Source: Diatrype stigma (Eukaryota > Ascomycota > Sordariomycetes > Xylariales > Diatrypaceae). From it: 64,000 bases of DNA. Positions 23,239 to 35,694 of the stretch are shown here, one piece after another. The stretch lies in the NCBI GenBank assembly GCA_022225965.2, contig JAKJXP020000072.1:182061-246060 (forward strand), written 5' to 3'. Each line of letters opens with the position of its first letter. Within the stretch, counting starts at the first letter, position 1. The notes beneath the pieces are model-generated. The model had not been told where the DNA came from. It was given only the letters and a program-made list of their open reading frames with translations, and ran no database searches. The translations under genes were made by a program, and so were the position numbers.

Positions 23239-23310
23239 AGAAAAAAAAGGAAAAAACCCCCCCCCCCCCCCCAAAAAAAAAGAAAGAAAAGAAAAAGGAA
23301 AAAAAGGAAT
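23239..23310. repeat. Low-complexity A-rich tract with a 16-nt poly-C run
   Basis: A purine-rich AAAGAAAG tract is split by C16 at 23257-23272. It lies 51-122 bp upstream of the esterase ATG, so it falls in its promoter or 5' leader. On the esterase strand it reads as pyrimidines around a G16 run. Confidence 0.85.
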
Positions 23311-24124
23311 CTACAGTACAGACTGCGCAGGGGCTACCGAGGGGTTATTGCCAAAGTTCAGACGATTGTAGCACGTGGAAGCGCATTTCGATCAACATTG
23401 TAGTCGTAGTCATGCATCTTTTTCAGTTAGCAGATGATAGGGGGTTCAGGGGATCGCTCTGTCTTGTGCCCAAGAAGGAAGCTGTAGATCACTTACTCCG
23501 ATTGGCATGTGGTAATTGAAATTCGCCCCAAAACACCAGAACAGGGTAATGGCAGGTCATACGACCTCGCTCATTGGCTTGGAAGCTTTTATCGCTCTGT
23601 CCGTCTGCGAATGCCATGCGCATTGGATCCTGCGAACCGCTTTCGGCACCAATGAGCAGGTGAAGACCCCTGAAGCTTGGATGGCGTTGGATCGCCACGA
23701 AAGATCATAATCAACCTTAGAATGAGCTTATCGAGAGACCTTGGTGTATCTTTCAAGGTGATTCAATTTTGGCATTGGCTTGGTTCGCCAGCTCATGGAT
23801 GGCCTCAATAGGAGGGGATAAAACACAGACGTGGATATGATCAAAATGGCGCCCGGAACCCTCATCATTCTATTTGTTCCCTTTTTCGCCCCATAATTCT
23901 GAATACTAGAGTTGACGATGGCTTTCTGCGGTAGGCTTAGGCTGTGTTGAAATTTCCAACCATCTTTGCTCGCAGGGTGGGGGACCAGGTCTTCAAGATC
24001 TGGTTGACGGGTGCTGGGGCCATTTCGTAGGTATGCGGGATGTTCAATACATTGTTTTCATTCTATTAGGATCGATCTTACAAAGTAATCATTATGACCG
24101 ACATCCAATATATTACAAACTAGC
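23311..24124. other. Intergenic spacer between esterase and permease
   Basis: No coding region with a recognisable domain was found. It lies between the esterase promoter and the 3' end of the permease gene. Confidence 0.5.
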
Positions 24125-25756
24125 TCAGAAACATATCCAAGTCCCCAACTTCCTCGCCCTGCCATGCCAGCCCTCCTTATCGGGCTCGACGTCGTCCTTG
24201 GTATAGACGTCGGTAACGAGGTCCATCTCGCTCGCGCGCTGGAACCTGGTCTTCTTGAGCAGCTTCCAGACGACGAACATGAGGGCGAAGACGGGCAGCT
24301 CGACGTAGTAGCTGACGAAGTCGACGGCGCTGAAGGCCGGGCTGAAGGACGACCAGCCCTGCACCAGGACCAGGAAGCTGTTGAGCGCGATGGCGGCGAC
24401 GGGCCCCCACGGGTACGTCCAGTTCTTGAAGGGCAGCAGGTGCTCCTTGCCCTGGGCGCGGACGCCGGCGCGGAACCGCAGCGACGCCACCCCGATGGTG
24501 ATCCACGACAGCTGGTTGCTGACGCCGATGATGGCCTGCAGCCAGGTCCAGAGCTGGCCGGCGCCGACGAACGACGCCCCGAACAGCAGGCCCGACACCA
24601 CCGACGTGAACAGCACCGCCACCCACGGCACCTGGAACCGCGTGAGGCGGCCGAAGACCCGCGGCGCGTGCCCGTTGACCGACAGCGTGTACAGCAGGCG
24701 CGAGCCGGCGAACAGGGCGTGGTTGCCCGCCGAGACGACGCTGGTCATGATGACGGCGTTCATGAAGGAGCCGGCGACCTGCGAGCCGGCCATCTGGAAG
24801 GCGATGGTGAAGGGGGACGTGCGGGTGTCCTTCTCGTCGAGGCCCGGGTAGTCCCACGGCACGTTGAGGCCGATGAGCAGGGTCGAGAGCAGGTAGAAGC
24901 CGAGGATGCGCCAGAAGACGTTCTTGACGACGCGGGGCATCTGGCGCGCGGGGTCGCGCGTCTCGCCGGCCGTGATGGCGATCGACTCGGTGCCGCCGTA
25001 CGCGAACGACGCCGTCACGAAGACGCTGGCGAAGCCGCCGAAGCCGCCGACGAACGGCGCCCCGGCGATGTGCCAGTTGCGCCCGCCGATGTACTCGTGC
25101 GATGTGTTGGCGCCGCAGTTGACGGCGATGCCGAGCACGATGAAGATCACGATGGTGACGACCTTGAGCAGGCACAGCCAGTACTCGAGCTCGCCGTAGG
25201 CGCGCACGTTGATGATGTTGGCGAGCACGATGATGGCCCACACGATCAGCCCGAGCGCGTACCAGGGGAAGTCGTCGGTCCAGTACTGCATGAGCAGCTG
25301 CAGGGCGACGAGGTCGGCGGCCGTGGACACGGCGTCGTTGAACCAGTAGTTCCAGGTGATGGCGAAGCCGAGGGCGCCGTCGACGAAGCGCGTGGCGAAG
25401 GTGCAGAAGCTGCCGGCGACCGGCACGAACGCGGCCATCTCGCCGAGGCACAGCATGGTGATGAAGACGATGGCCCCGATGAGCGCGTAGCAGATCAGCA
25501 GCGCGGCGGGGCCCCCGGTCGCGAGCGACCGCCCCGTGCCCAGGAACAGACCCGTCCCGATCGTGCCGCCGATGGCGATCATCTGGACCTGGCGCGCCGA
25601 GAGCGACCGTCGCAGCTGGTCCTCCCGCACATGCGGCGGGCCGTCATGGTAGTAGGTCGGTGTTGCGGCGCCATCGCCACCGCTAGGGGCGCCAAGGGGG
25701 TCGGCGTCGGTGGTATGGGGCAGCGCTTTCTCGTGGTCGGCGTCGGCCCGGGCCAT
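24125..25756 (-). CDS. Amino-acid permease, YAT/APC family
   Basis: A single uninterrupted exon encodes 543 aa, the usual length for fungal plasma-membrane amino-acid permeases. After a hydrophilic N-terminus of about 55 residues, TM1 carries the signature MIAIGGTIGTGLFLGTG and TM2-3 contain LGEMAAFVPVAGSF. About twelve hydrophobic segments follow, including SFAYGGTESIAITAGETRDP and the NALFAGSRLLYTLSVNGHAP motif typical of the YAT group. It would import amino acids by proton symport. Specificity cannot be assigned; basic, neutral and general permeases share these motifs. Strong GC bias produces long false ORFs on the opposite strand. It lies 671 bp from the 3' end of the LanC-like gene, same orientation. 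Confidence 0.95.
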   Translation of the reverse strand: MARADADHEKALPHTTDADPLGAPSGGDGAATPTYYHDGPPHVREDQLRRSLSARQVQMIAIGGTIGTGLFLGTGRSLATGGPAALLICYALIGAIVFITMLCLGEMAAFVPVAGSFCTFATRFVDGALGFAITWNYWFNDAVSTAADLVALQLLMQYWTDDFPWYALGLIVWAIIVLANIINVRAYGELEYWLCLLKVVTIVIFIVLGIAVNCGANTSHEYIGGRNWHIAGAPFVGGFGGFASVFVTASFAYGGTESIAITAGETRDPARQMPRVVKNVFWRILGFYLLSTLLIGLNVPWDYPGLDEKDTRTSPFTIAFQMAGSQVAGSFMNAVIMTSVVSAGNHALFAGSRLLYTLSVNGHAPRVFGRLTRFQVPWVAVLFTSVVSGLLFGASFVGAGQLWTWLQAIIGVSNQLSWITIGVASLRFRAGVRAQGKEHLLPFKNWTYPWGPVAAIALNSFLVLVQGWSSFSPAFSAVDFVSYYVELPVFALMFVVWKLLKKTRFQRASEMDLVTDVYTKDDVEPDKEGWHGRARKLGTWICF

Positions 25757-26427
25757 GACCGTTACTTATTAGTGTGCTGTAGCGTAGTCCGTGTTTCCCA
25801 GTCCGTGTTTCCCGTTCCTCGAACAGCCAATGAATTGGACGCTACCGGTAGCACCTATCGTCTTCCCTGGGTGCTATACTAAAGACTACCAAGTAGGTAG
25901 TCAGTCAACAGTTGCGCATGGCGACAGATCTACCGTGACGTGAAGTTTGTAATAAAATCTCGAATATAAACATGCAAAGTTCAAAGCACAAAGCACGTCA
26001 TTACAAGCCAAGATCGCACATGAGCAGACTAGGTTGTTTCTAGGCAATCGTTGTAACTGTTTACGTAAACCCTTTTCCATTTATAGCAGCTGCTTTTTAC
26101 ATTCGCGTTTATACTTCCCCGGACCCCAGTAACGTTCCATCCTTCCAGAAGCCATCGTTACAGGGGTGAAGTTAATTAGCCACCACATCCAAGAAGAAAC
26201 CCTAACGAAAGGTTGTTCTAACTAAAGCTCCAAGTGTTCATGCCTGGGCCCTGTCATAAGACATCATAGACCACGTGTCGCAATCATGAAGGATTCGCCA
26301 TAACCGGGTCTTGGCTCCTACGGTCAAGAACGGTTCACGAGATTTGTCCTTGGCAATTGTGCCATAAACATACTTGACCAAATCATCGCTTAATTAGAAT
26401 TGACTTGGCAGGCCAGTTTCGTCGCAT
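25757..26427. other. Intergenic spacer and permease promoter region
   Basis: This 671-bp stretch lies between the permease start and the end of the LanC-like gene. No additional gene or repeat was identified. Confidence 0.5.
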
Positions 26428-27642
26428 TCAAACATCGTTGTATCCGATGCACGTCCTTGGCAATTTTTTGTCAGCCACCGCCCAGGCCCAAGCCCTGCCC
26501 GCTTCCCCCGTATACAGACCGGCGAACTTGTCGTCGCGTCCGGCGTCCTGGAGCCAGCCTTTGTCTATTCCGCGTGCCGGATCTGCCTTAACATTCCCCC
26601 CGAGCCCTTCAGTCGAGGCGTACGCCAAGACCTGCTCGAACCGCGCGTCGTCCGGCTCCGTGAACGCAAGCGCGTTTCCGACGATGCCATGGCAGAGACA
26701 GGGCGGCTTGGTCAGCAGCCCGCGGTTCCAGATGTCGGCCCTGGCCCTCTCCATGACCGCCTGCATCTTGTCCTGGAGGTCCGTGGGGAAGCACGGTACG
26801 ATGCAGCTTAGGGACATGACGATCCCGGGCCCGCCGTGGCAGAACTGGACCAGCCGGTCGTCGTGGTCGGAATAGGAGCTTCTTCGCACGGAAGACGGGA
26901 AGTTGCCGGTGGGAAGCTGCATCTCGATCAGCTTTCTCACGACATCATCGAGAGCCGGGGGGTGCTTGCCGGGCGTGCAGGAGAGCACGATCTGTGTGAT
27001 GATGCCCATAGACCCGTGCGCGGCGCCCACGTATTCCTTACCATGCCACGTCCAGGGCAGCGGCGACTCCATGATGCGCCGGACAGTGCTCTCGATGGCC
27101 TGGGTCAGCTTTGTGGTCAGCGCCTGGGAGCGGTGGCGCGTCTCGAAATGCGAGCGGCAGAGGCGGAGGAAATAGAGATACCCCGCCCGCCCGTACAACC
27201 ATTCGTTCGAGCCTTCCTCCTCGGCGTCGTTGATCGTCTCCGCATGCTCGCAGAGGACATGTGCTAGATCCTGATCGTTGCGCATGATGCTGCGCAGGGT
27301 AAGCGAGGCGAGGGTTCCGTTGGCAATGCCACAGTGGTCTGAATCGGGTGCTCCTTCTCCTGCGCTTGGGAGGGAACCTAGCCCGAGATAGCTGTCGGCC
27401 CAGTCGAAGAGCGATCTCTGCTCAAACTGGAGGTCGGGATAGATCAGGGAGAGACGGTAGAAGAGATAGGCGATAGAAGTCGGACCGCTGTAGAAGCCAT
27501 TGTTAGATCCCCAGCCTGTCCGCACAGGTGGGTTGTAGGTGCTGATCCGAGAGAGGCATTGTAAGAGCTCATGGTGAGGGTCCAGTGTATGGATATCACC
27601 GGCATCTTGATGGTGAGTAAAGCGACGCTGTGAAGGGGACAT
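26428..27642 (-). CDS. LanC-like (lanthionine synthetase C-like) protein
   Basis: A single exon encodes 404 aa, close to the size of eukaryotic LanCL proteins. The repeated alpha-toroid GxxG helices are visible: NNGFYSGPTSIAYL, EWLYGRAGYLYFLR, GAAHGSMGIITQ, FCHGGPGIVMSL, CLCHGIVGNALA and FAGLYTGEAG. The three expected Zn ligands are present: C268 (FCHGG), C317 and H318 (CLCHG). Their 49-residue spacing is close to that of characterised LanC proteins, and H209 in AAHGSMG matches the conserved active-site His. Bacterial LanC cyclises lanthipeptides; animal LanCL proteins bind glutathione and add it to dehydrated residues. No LanB/LanM homologue or precursor peptide was seen nearby, so a LanCL-like repair or glutathione role is likelier. 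Its start lies 254 bp from the transposon nest. Confidence 0.9.
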   Translation of the reverse strand: MSPSQRRFTHHQDAGDIHTLDPHHELLQCLSRISTYNPPVRTGWGSNNGFYSGPTSIAYLFYRLSLIYPDLQFEQRSLFDWADSYLGLGSLPSAGEGAPDSDHCGIANGTLASLTLRSIMRNDQDLAHVLCEHAETINDAEEEGSNEWLYGRAGYLYFLRLCRSHFETRHRSQALTTKLTQAIESTVRRIMESPLPWTWHGKEYVGAAHGSMGIITQIVLSCTPGKHPPALDDVVRKLIEMQLPTGNFPSSVRRSSYSDHDDRLVQFCHGGPGIVMSLSCIVPCFPTDLQDKMQAVMERARADIWNRGLLTKPPCLCHGIVGNALAFTEPDDARFEQVLAYASTEGLGGNVKADPARGIDKGWLQDAGRDDKFAGLYTGEAGRAWAWAVADKKLPRTCIGYNDV

Positions 27643-27895
27643 GACTACGACGATCGCGACGAAATAGCTTCGTCGAGGCTGAGTAGTTGAACAGGAATGT
27701 TAGAACTGTATATTATAGGGTAGTTACATTATAGGGTCTCGAATGGGCTAAGCAGCTTATCAGGTTAGCTAGCATTTAGTTATTGGATCGTAATATTATG
27801 CAACATGGTAGAAAATCGAGGTTAAGTTCTTTTTTTCTTGGCTGTTTCTTAGGAGTTCTGTCGAATTCTTATATAAAGATCTACCAATTAAGATA
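27643..27895. other. Short promoter region between LanC-like gene and transposon nest
   Basis: About 250 bp of normal-composition DNA separate the LanC-like start codon from the first transposon base. RIP-type AT richness begins sharply at the transposon terminal repeat. Confidence 0.5.
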
Positions 27896-27936
27896 ATTCC
27901 CTCTTTTACGTATTACCTCCCTTACGAATCGTACTT
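27896..27936 (+). repeat. Left terminal inverted repeat of the Fot1/Pogo-like element
   Basis: It begins ATTCCCTCTTTTACG, pairs with the complement of 52582-52622, and is preceded by the target TA. Confidence 0.85.
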
Positions 27937-27989
27937 ATTAAACCTATGCGTATAATATTTACCGTTTTTTACGATGCATTTATTTACTT

Positions 27990-29238
27990 TTAAATACGTT
28001 TTTTCGCAAAACGAAATTTATCATTTTATTTCTTATTTTTTGACGATTTTAATAATATAAGTTTTATAGTTAAATATCGAATAATTAAGGCGATTCGCGA
28101 CGTAAAAAATAAAGGGTCCTTATAAAGGGCCTTTAAAAAACATAACGTTAATCGCATTTATTTTCGGCGCAAAATTAAAGGTATATTAATTCGGAAAGCC
28201 TATAATAAAACCCTTTAAAAGCTTTTTAAGCATTAAAAATCCTATTTAATTAAATGAATTATCGTTTAAAGCAAGCTAGAATATACGTCGTTATATTTCC
28301 GTTTTCGGGCTTTCGTTTAATGCTTTTTAATTAATTCCGAAAGCAAAGAAGTTTTCGGAACTAAATGAATTAGGCGCTATTTGGTTCGTAATCTCGAAAT
28401 CCGAACCATTAAAGGTATAGCAATGAATTATTAGCGCCTTAACGGTATAACGCCGGCATTTGCCGAGGCGTTATATTGCTTATTAATTCAGTCGGAAATC
28501 AAAAAAATACTCGCCCGGAACCGATATAATGCCGACGAGGTTGGAATAATAAAAGGCATAAAAAAATAACTTTGTATTAAATAAAGTTATTCGTAAATCC
28601 ATATTTTTAAAAGCCGGAAATAAGCGCAATTGGATTTTTATTATAATATATATTAGCGCCAACGAATAAGCGTTTTTGCCGTTAATTATTTTTAACGATA
28701 AAAGCTTTTAATAATAATGATTTAATTAAATCCGTAATAGGTTTAAGAATTAATATTTCGTTATATTCTCGAATGGCTAAATTAATTATAAGATGGACTT
28801 AAAATGGCTTTAAGAAATCTTTATATTTTATATTAAGCTTATTTAAATTACTAAATGGCGCTTTTTTATTATAAATAAATATAACAGCCATATTAGCAAG
28901 AATTTCATAATAACCTGCTTATTTAATCGAATTTACGTTATTTATTTTTTTATATATAATTTATAAGCCTTTTAATTGCTTAATATAAGAGTTTTCGGCT
29001 TTTTTAAGCGGCGCTTTCGGCATTATTTTCGCGGATATTGCTTTAAGCGGGCTTCGGAAGTTAGCGATAAAACGGACTTTCTTTAGGCGTTAAAAAGGAC
29101 TTAAAAAATATAATGAAACGTACGAAATGGATTTTTTCGGGCTTTAAAATTTCGGAGATATAACCCGTTAGCTTAAAAAAATAATAAATAATAAATTCGT
29201 AAAGGCATTTTTATAAATATAAGCCTAATTAATATCGA
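27990..29238 (+). pseudogene. Pogo/Fot1-type transposase, N-terminal and catalytic part (RIP-degraded)
   Basis: Plus-strand translation, broken by stops, still shows family landmarks in order. A segment like RYNADEVGIIKGIKK near 28530-28570 corresponds to the YNFDETGF-MG block of Pogo-type DDE transposases. A later segment like FIINKYNSHISKNF near 28880 corresponds to the LLILDGHESH block. IRVFGFFKRRFRHYF near 28990 corresponds to the QPLDV-FGPLK block. The E1 element is inserted at 29239, so the remainder lies at 52031. Confidence 0.6.
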
Positions 29239-29389
29239 TATTACGGCTATAAATAAATATAAAATCGAAAAGATATAATTGTTATTACATAAAGAAAAAA
29301 GAAAAGGTTTAAGTTAAAAGAAACGAAACGTTCTTTTATATACAGCAATATAAAGCCGGGCCGATAGTTATATATTTAATACCGTAATA
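29239..29389 (-). repeat. E1 outer copy, left LTR
   Basis: This 151-bp LTR contains the conserved AAAGCCGGGCC block. Next to it on the minus strand is a purine tract (AAAAAAAGGGAC), which marks this as the 3' end of the element. Confidence 0.85.
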
Positions 29390-32133
29390 ATAAGTCCCTT
29401 TTTTTAAGTAATTATTCTTAATTACCTTTTAAAATTAATTTTTTGGGTTATTAAGTAACGGAAAGATAATATTTTAATTATAATTTTGTATTAATTCGAG
29501 ATATATTTAATAGCGCCAAGCCGGATCCGAAAGGAAAATACCTATTCCGAATAACGTATGTTTTAATAAATTACTTAATTTCGTATTTTTTATTAATTCG
29601 GAACGTTAAATCGGATTCGGAAATAAATACCTATTTCGAATAACGTATTATTATAATAATTATATATTTATATATTTAATTATTAATTATAAAGCTTCGC
29701 ATTTAAAATATAAATACGTTAATATTTCCTTTTTTTTTATTTTATAATTTTATTTTTTTTTAAAAATTCGCCGAATCGTAATTATTCCGTTATTTTTTTT
29801 AACCGATTAATATTTGCGTTTGTTTTATCGCTTTATTTGTTTTCCGTTTATTTATTTATTTTTTAATATTATTATTGCGTCGACGTTATGTTTTTCCGTT
29901 TTTATATCGCTTTCGCTTCGTTTATTTTGGCGAAGTCGTTATGTATAAAGTATTTTCGGCATATTATAAAGCATTTCGATCCGGTTAACGGCGAAATGCC
30001 GGCATTCGTATACGAATAAACGAACGTAACAAATATAATGTATTTTTTATGCGTCGGTTATAAGGATTTTTGCGAATTCGTAAGTTTAATCGACGTTTTA
30101 ATAACGTTTTACGAATAACGTAAGATTTATTTATTAATGGTTTTATATTTAAGCGTCGTTTAAAATATAAAACGATTAAGCGAATTTATTTGCTTTTTTG
30201 TATTAAACCAATTATTTTTTCGGCATTATTTAAAACGAGGACGATAATAATAATAATTCGTTTTTAAATTCCGTAAACGAATTTATTCGAATTTATTCGG
30301 AAAATATTCGGATTATTATTGCTACGGTTATGTTTTGCATTTATGTCGTTTTCGAAACGGCCAAAAAGGTTTATCGTATTATTATCGATAAAACCGGCGC
30401 CAAAAAAAAGCGGATATATTTTATTTTTTAATCGTTTAATGTTATATCGATATTAAATTAACCGTAAAATGCTTAAATTCCGAATATATATATTGCTTAA
30501 ATTATTGCGCGCCGTATTTTAATATAAATGCAAAATCCCGTTTTTTGCGTTTACGACGTAAATATTTCGTTTCGTATTTGTTTCGTTTTTAATTGGCTAA
30601 CGAAAAAATAATAAAACGACGATACCTAAGCGGCTTAAAAGGTTACTATCGAGTCGCGTTTAATTTTCGGCAACGCCGGTTAATAAATTTAAACGATCGT
30701 TAAATGCGTTTTTTATTAAGAAATAAAATAAATCTTAATTACGAAATTCGGCCGTAATTAGGGGGACGATAATATAATAACGTTTTCGTTTGATTTTGCC
30801 GCTTATTAGGCGATAATTCGTTTTTTTTTGCCGGCTTTTATTTACGGTAATATATTAAATTACGTTTTATTAATATTTTGGCGTTAATTTATGGCTAATT
30901 AATTATCGTTTCGGGTTTGTTTTGGTTTTCGTAATTTGGTTCCGGCTTTTTGGTTATAGTCTTTTTTGTTATTTTTGTTTTCTTTTTATTAATATAAATC
31001 GCTTTGCGGTTTATTAAATTCTTTAGGTTAGTATAAATAAAAACCTTTTTTTTTATAATTTTGTTAATTATAATTTAAAGCCGCGGTTTTTTCGGGCTAT
31101 ATTTATTAATTTAAAGGGCCCGGCTTAATAGGATTCTTTTTATGAAAGTCTGTTATATTACCGTTATATTTTTGGAAATTCCGAGCCGGTTTTTAAATAG
31201 GCCGGTACGGAACCGGCCATTTTATTCGGTATTATAATTCTATTCGTATATACCGAAAGTTAAGGATTTTGTTAAAGTATTATTTTTTATTTTTTATTTT
31301 TTCATTTTGCGGTATTATAACGTTTTCGGTTCGGCGGTTTAATTTTTCGTTAATAGCTTTTTAGCCGGAAAAGGTTTATTGGTGCCGTTAAATTAATAAA
31401 ATATGGAAAACGGGGAAAATTCGAAAGTAATTAAGTATTTAAACGGCTATGATTCGTTTATACGTTTTCGTAATAAAAAAAGGGCCTATTTATTTATTAT
31501 TTAGCTTTTTTATAAATCGTTTTGTTTTCATATTTTTAATATTAACCCAAACTTAATTTTTTATTTCGAATATGCCGGTATTAATTCGATACCGGTTTAT
31601 ATTTTTAGCTTGGCGTTTTTGGAATTTTATTATAAGAAACCTAATTATTATTAGGACTTTTTCGATTTTTTAATTACGATCGTAACGTTATGGAATTTTT
31701 ATTAGCGGGCTAATATTTTAAAGGCGATAATAAGGCGGCTCGATTTGGTATTTATTTTTAAATAAAAGCCGTAATTAACGAAAAAAAATAATATACCAAT
31801 TATTTCCGAAACGGCGTTATTTCCGGCAAATTCCGTTAATAAAAATTAATCGATCCAATTGTTTTAATAAAAAAGCAATAAAAGCGGAAATATTATTTTA
31901 TAACGTTATTAATAATTTCCATTTATTTATTAAATTCGGAATAATATATTAACGAATGGCATAAATTAACGCTTAATTAACGATTAAGCTTATTTTAAAA
32001 TGTAAAAACGAATTATATTCCTTTATTAAATATAATCGTATTAAGGATTCCGTGAAATTTATAAATTTACGTTACGAAAGCGTTTTCGAAAGTTTTAGCT
32101 TTCGTATCGGAAACGAATATATAATGGCGTATC

Positions 32134-32318
32134 TGGTACTGAAGTAATGGGTAATATAAAGATGATAATATTCTAAGAAGGTTGTAGCCTGTCTGCGGAA
32201 CGGAAGGCTGGAGCTTTAGTTTAGCTAGCTAAATCTTATCTTTTCTTATCTTATATTTTATCCTTTATTTTATTTCTTTATTTTATAAATAAATAAAACC
32301 CTTAGGAATCCTGTATTA
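32134..32318 (-). repeat. X left LTR
   Basis: This 185-bp copy keeps more C and G (GTAGCCTGTCTGCGGAACGG) than its partner at the other end of X, which reads ATAGCCTATCCGCAAAACGG there. Confidence 0.88.
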
Positions 32319-34344
32319 AATTATCGGCCTTAAAAAGGACCGTTATTGCCTTTAATAACTGCTTATCCCATTTTATAAAAGGTTTAGCCTTTAGTACGCC
32401 GTTATGGCTATTTTCGAATTTGCCGTAGCTGCTTTTGTTATGGCTTAAGAATAACGGGTCGTTTTTCTTTCCGTTCTTAGTATTTATTAATTAATTCCTT
32501 TAAATGCCGTAATTAGTATTTAATAAGTTATTAATTATTTTTATATTCGTAGCTTTTTCATTTTACGAAATAATCGAAACCGTTTTTTTTCCGATTGGGC
32601 CTATAATTAAGCACGACTTTTATTTCGTACGTATTTCTTTAATTGCCGCTATTTATATTTTGGTCGGCTTTAATTGGGCCGGGGAATGGAAAATTTTTGC
32701 GAAACGGGTCGTTTCCTTTTTTTTTTTTTGCAGTTAAATGCGTTATTAAAATTACTGGATAAATATTAAAGTTTGGTGATATATCCAGTCGATACGCCAA
32801 TTGCTTAATCCTTTTAAGAACCGTCCATAAATTAATCCGTTACTGGAAGTATTTCCGTAAGGGCTTTTTTAATAAATAGTATTCCATATATAAACGTAAG
32901 TATACTTTATTACTTATTACGAATTTAACCGTACGGTGTTTATTATTATATAAATATTTGGCTTTATTTGTTATAAAGTTTATTGCTAATTAGGCATTTT
33001 TATGTATGTATTTTTTTAGGTACTTAATTTTTTTAAACTGGTAATTTTCGGTACTTATTAATACATTAAGTAGTCCAGGTAATTTAAATCCGAATAGTTA
33101 CTTATAAAATATAAAGTTAATTATTGCTAAATGCGCCGCATTTAAATTCCATTATAGCGTTAGCAATAAATTAATTTACGTTAATTTAAAATGGTTATAA
33201 TAATAATGACGTATGGCAATTTCGATTATTTGATTTTTCTTTTCGGAAAGGCCATCTTTTTGTAAGTAATAAGCCGTTGTTATTAATAATCGTGTCCCAA
33301 AAGCTTTTTAAAATCCCCGTTAAAATTTCGATGTAAATTTTTTATTACGGTTTAATATAATTCCTTTTGGAATGCCTTAATTTGCGAAAATTAATAATTG
33401 CGCCAATATTATCGTCCAGTTTTGTATTATATATTTCTTATATTTAGGAATTAAAAGTATTTTTTTCGAGATCGGGCAAGATATTATTATAAAAGCGTTA
33501 TATTATGCGTAATACTTTTTTTCGCCTAATAATTACTAAAGCATTCCTCGGAAAGGCGTATTTGAAAGATCTATAATAAAGTTCATTATAATGGTACGTA
33601 TTAATAAAGGATTTTTGGATCGAATAAATTAATAATTATTTAATGGCTTCGCGTTATGTTTCCGGTTTAAATCATATTTAGGGCAGTAATTAATATATTT
33701 CTTAACCAGATATGTTTTGTTACGGATTATTAACGAATTCAATTCGTATAATATGCGGTTTTTATCGAAATAATGCTTATCGTCGTATGCCATTTCGAAA
33801 AACTTTATAATTAATCCATGCGAAATATAAAGCTGCCTGGTTTTTTTTTTCGAAATGTTATAAAATAGGTTATTTCTTATTTCGAAGGAATAACCTGTTT
33901 TGAAAAAATTCCCTTTGGAGGTTTCGTTATAATTTCGTCGAATATTTCCAATAATGACGAAATATTTATTGTCCTTATTATATCCGTTAAGAAATCTTTT
34001 TTTCGTAATTTTATCGAATATTGCCTTTATCGTAAACCATATTATATTTAATACTAGAAGTTTTATTAAACGCTTAATTTTGGATAATTAATAAGGGTTA
34101 TCTTTATCGTTAACCGTTTTTAATTTGCTTAATGCATTTGGAATTAAATTAAGCTTATCTAAAAAATAATAAATCTAAAGCCCGTATTGCAATAAATAAA
34201 TTAATACGTTAATAAGGCGTTTATTATTTTTATTAGTTCTTAACGTATTTAATAAGGTTTAATTAATAATAGGCTTAATTACGAAATGATCCGTTAAAAC
34301 CATAACCGGGTAATTTAATAATTAAATTATCGTACGTATTTTTT

Positions 34345-35694
34345 TTATTGCCCAAATTAGGCATGCCATTTCGAATTCGGTTGGTTCATATTTGGTTTTT
34401 GCCGCCGATAAGCATTTATTTAGGAACATAATGGATTGAATTTTCGTAAAAGGAATAATGTTTTTCGATATTTATTTGTATTTATTCGTAAAATAAAAAA
34501 TCATAATTCCGAAATCTTTTTTTAATAAACCGTTTACTTAATAAAACAAAAATTTATTTGGATCTTAATAATATAAAACCTGCTTGTTATATATTAAATT
34601 CTAAACCGCTTAGAATAATGTTTTTTCGATTTCCGTTAATTCGTAATATGTAAATTTATAATATGCTTATCGCTTTCGTGGTTTATTCGTTTTTATTTGC
34701 CTTATTTTGCGTTTTTTTATTAAAAGTGCGGTTTTTTTTTTTATAAAGGCTCGGTATATTACGCGTAATAGGATAAAAAATAACGCAAAAAGTTACTTAA
34801 TTTAAAATATTGCTTTAAAGCTTTAAATTGTTTTGGAAACTTTAATACGTAAAACGCATTAAGACGTTTCTTTATAAAGGTTAATTTTAATGCATTAATC
34901 TGGAAACCCAATAATTTAACCGATGGATATCCAAAAAAGGATTTCTTAAACGCAATAGCAATATTTTTCTTCGTAAATAATTAAAAGATCTTATATAAAT
35001 GTTGTATATAATCCTTTTTTATATCCGAATATATAATAATATTATCGATAAATGCCCGGCAAAAGCTACGGTAGGTTTTTAATAACTTATTTATATATCG
35101 CTAAACGTAAATTAATAAATTACGAAAGCCTATTAGCGTTATGATTAATCGCTTTATATTTTTAGGGCTTATTATTATGAATCAATTGCGGTAATTGGGA
35201 TATATCAAGAATTAATAAAAAAAGAATATAACGTTTATTATTGTAATATAATGCTTTTTACGAAGCGATAATATAATATCGGCTTAAAAAAGTAAGGGGT
35301 AATTATTAGGTATAGCTGTTTTATTTAATGCCTTTAGATTTACGATTACGCGTTTTTTTTTTCCATATATTTTCCGTTATATTACGAATATAAAATACGT
35401 AAAAGGTATCGGCTGGTCCATTTATTTTTGGCGTTTTTGCCCGTATAAATAATCGAATTTTTAATTAAAGAATTTTATGTCTTTCCGTTTTAATAGGTAT
35501 AACCTTGTTTAAAAATTATGGTTTTGCCAGTTATTTACGAATAATACCTTTATTTGTTCTTTTAAAGGTATATTTATTGGATTCTTATTTATCCAAAGCT
35601 CGGGATATTCGTATACGATCTTTTCGAAATAAACTGTAAAGCTTTGATTTTCGTTATATATATGCATTTCTTTATTTATTATACGTTTTGGCAT
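34345..35694 (-). pseudogene. X reverse transcriptase / RNase H remnants
   Basis: Three collinear blocks lie on the minus strand: the pre-RT segment at 35509-35694, AFIDN at 35041-35052 (YIDD/FIDD with Asp to Asn), and an RNase H strand KYEPTEFEMACLIWA at about 34345-34400. They match the order of Ty3/gypsy pol. Stops separate the blocks. Confidence 0.8.

Noticed and set aside
24164..25882. 572-residue ORF on the plus strand opposite the permease
   Set aside because: It is rich in Asp, Glu, Gly, Arg with no domain, and arises from GC-biased third codon positions of the real permease gene.
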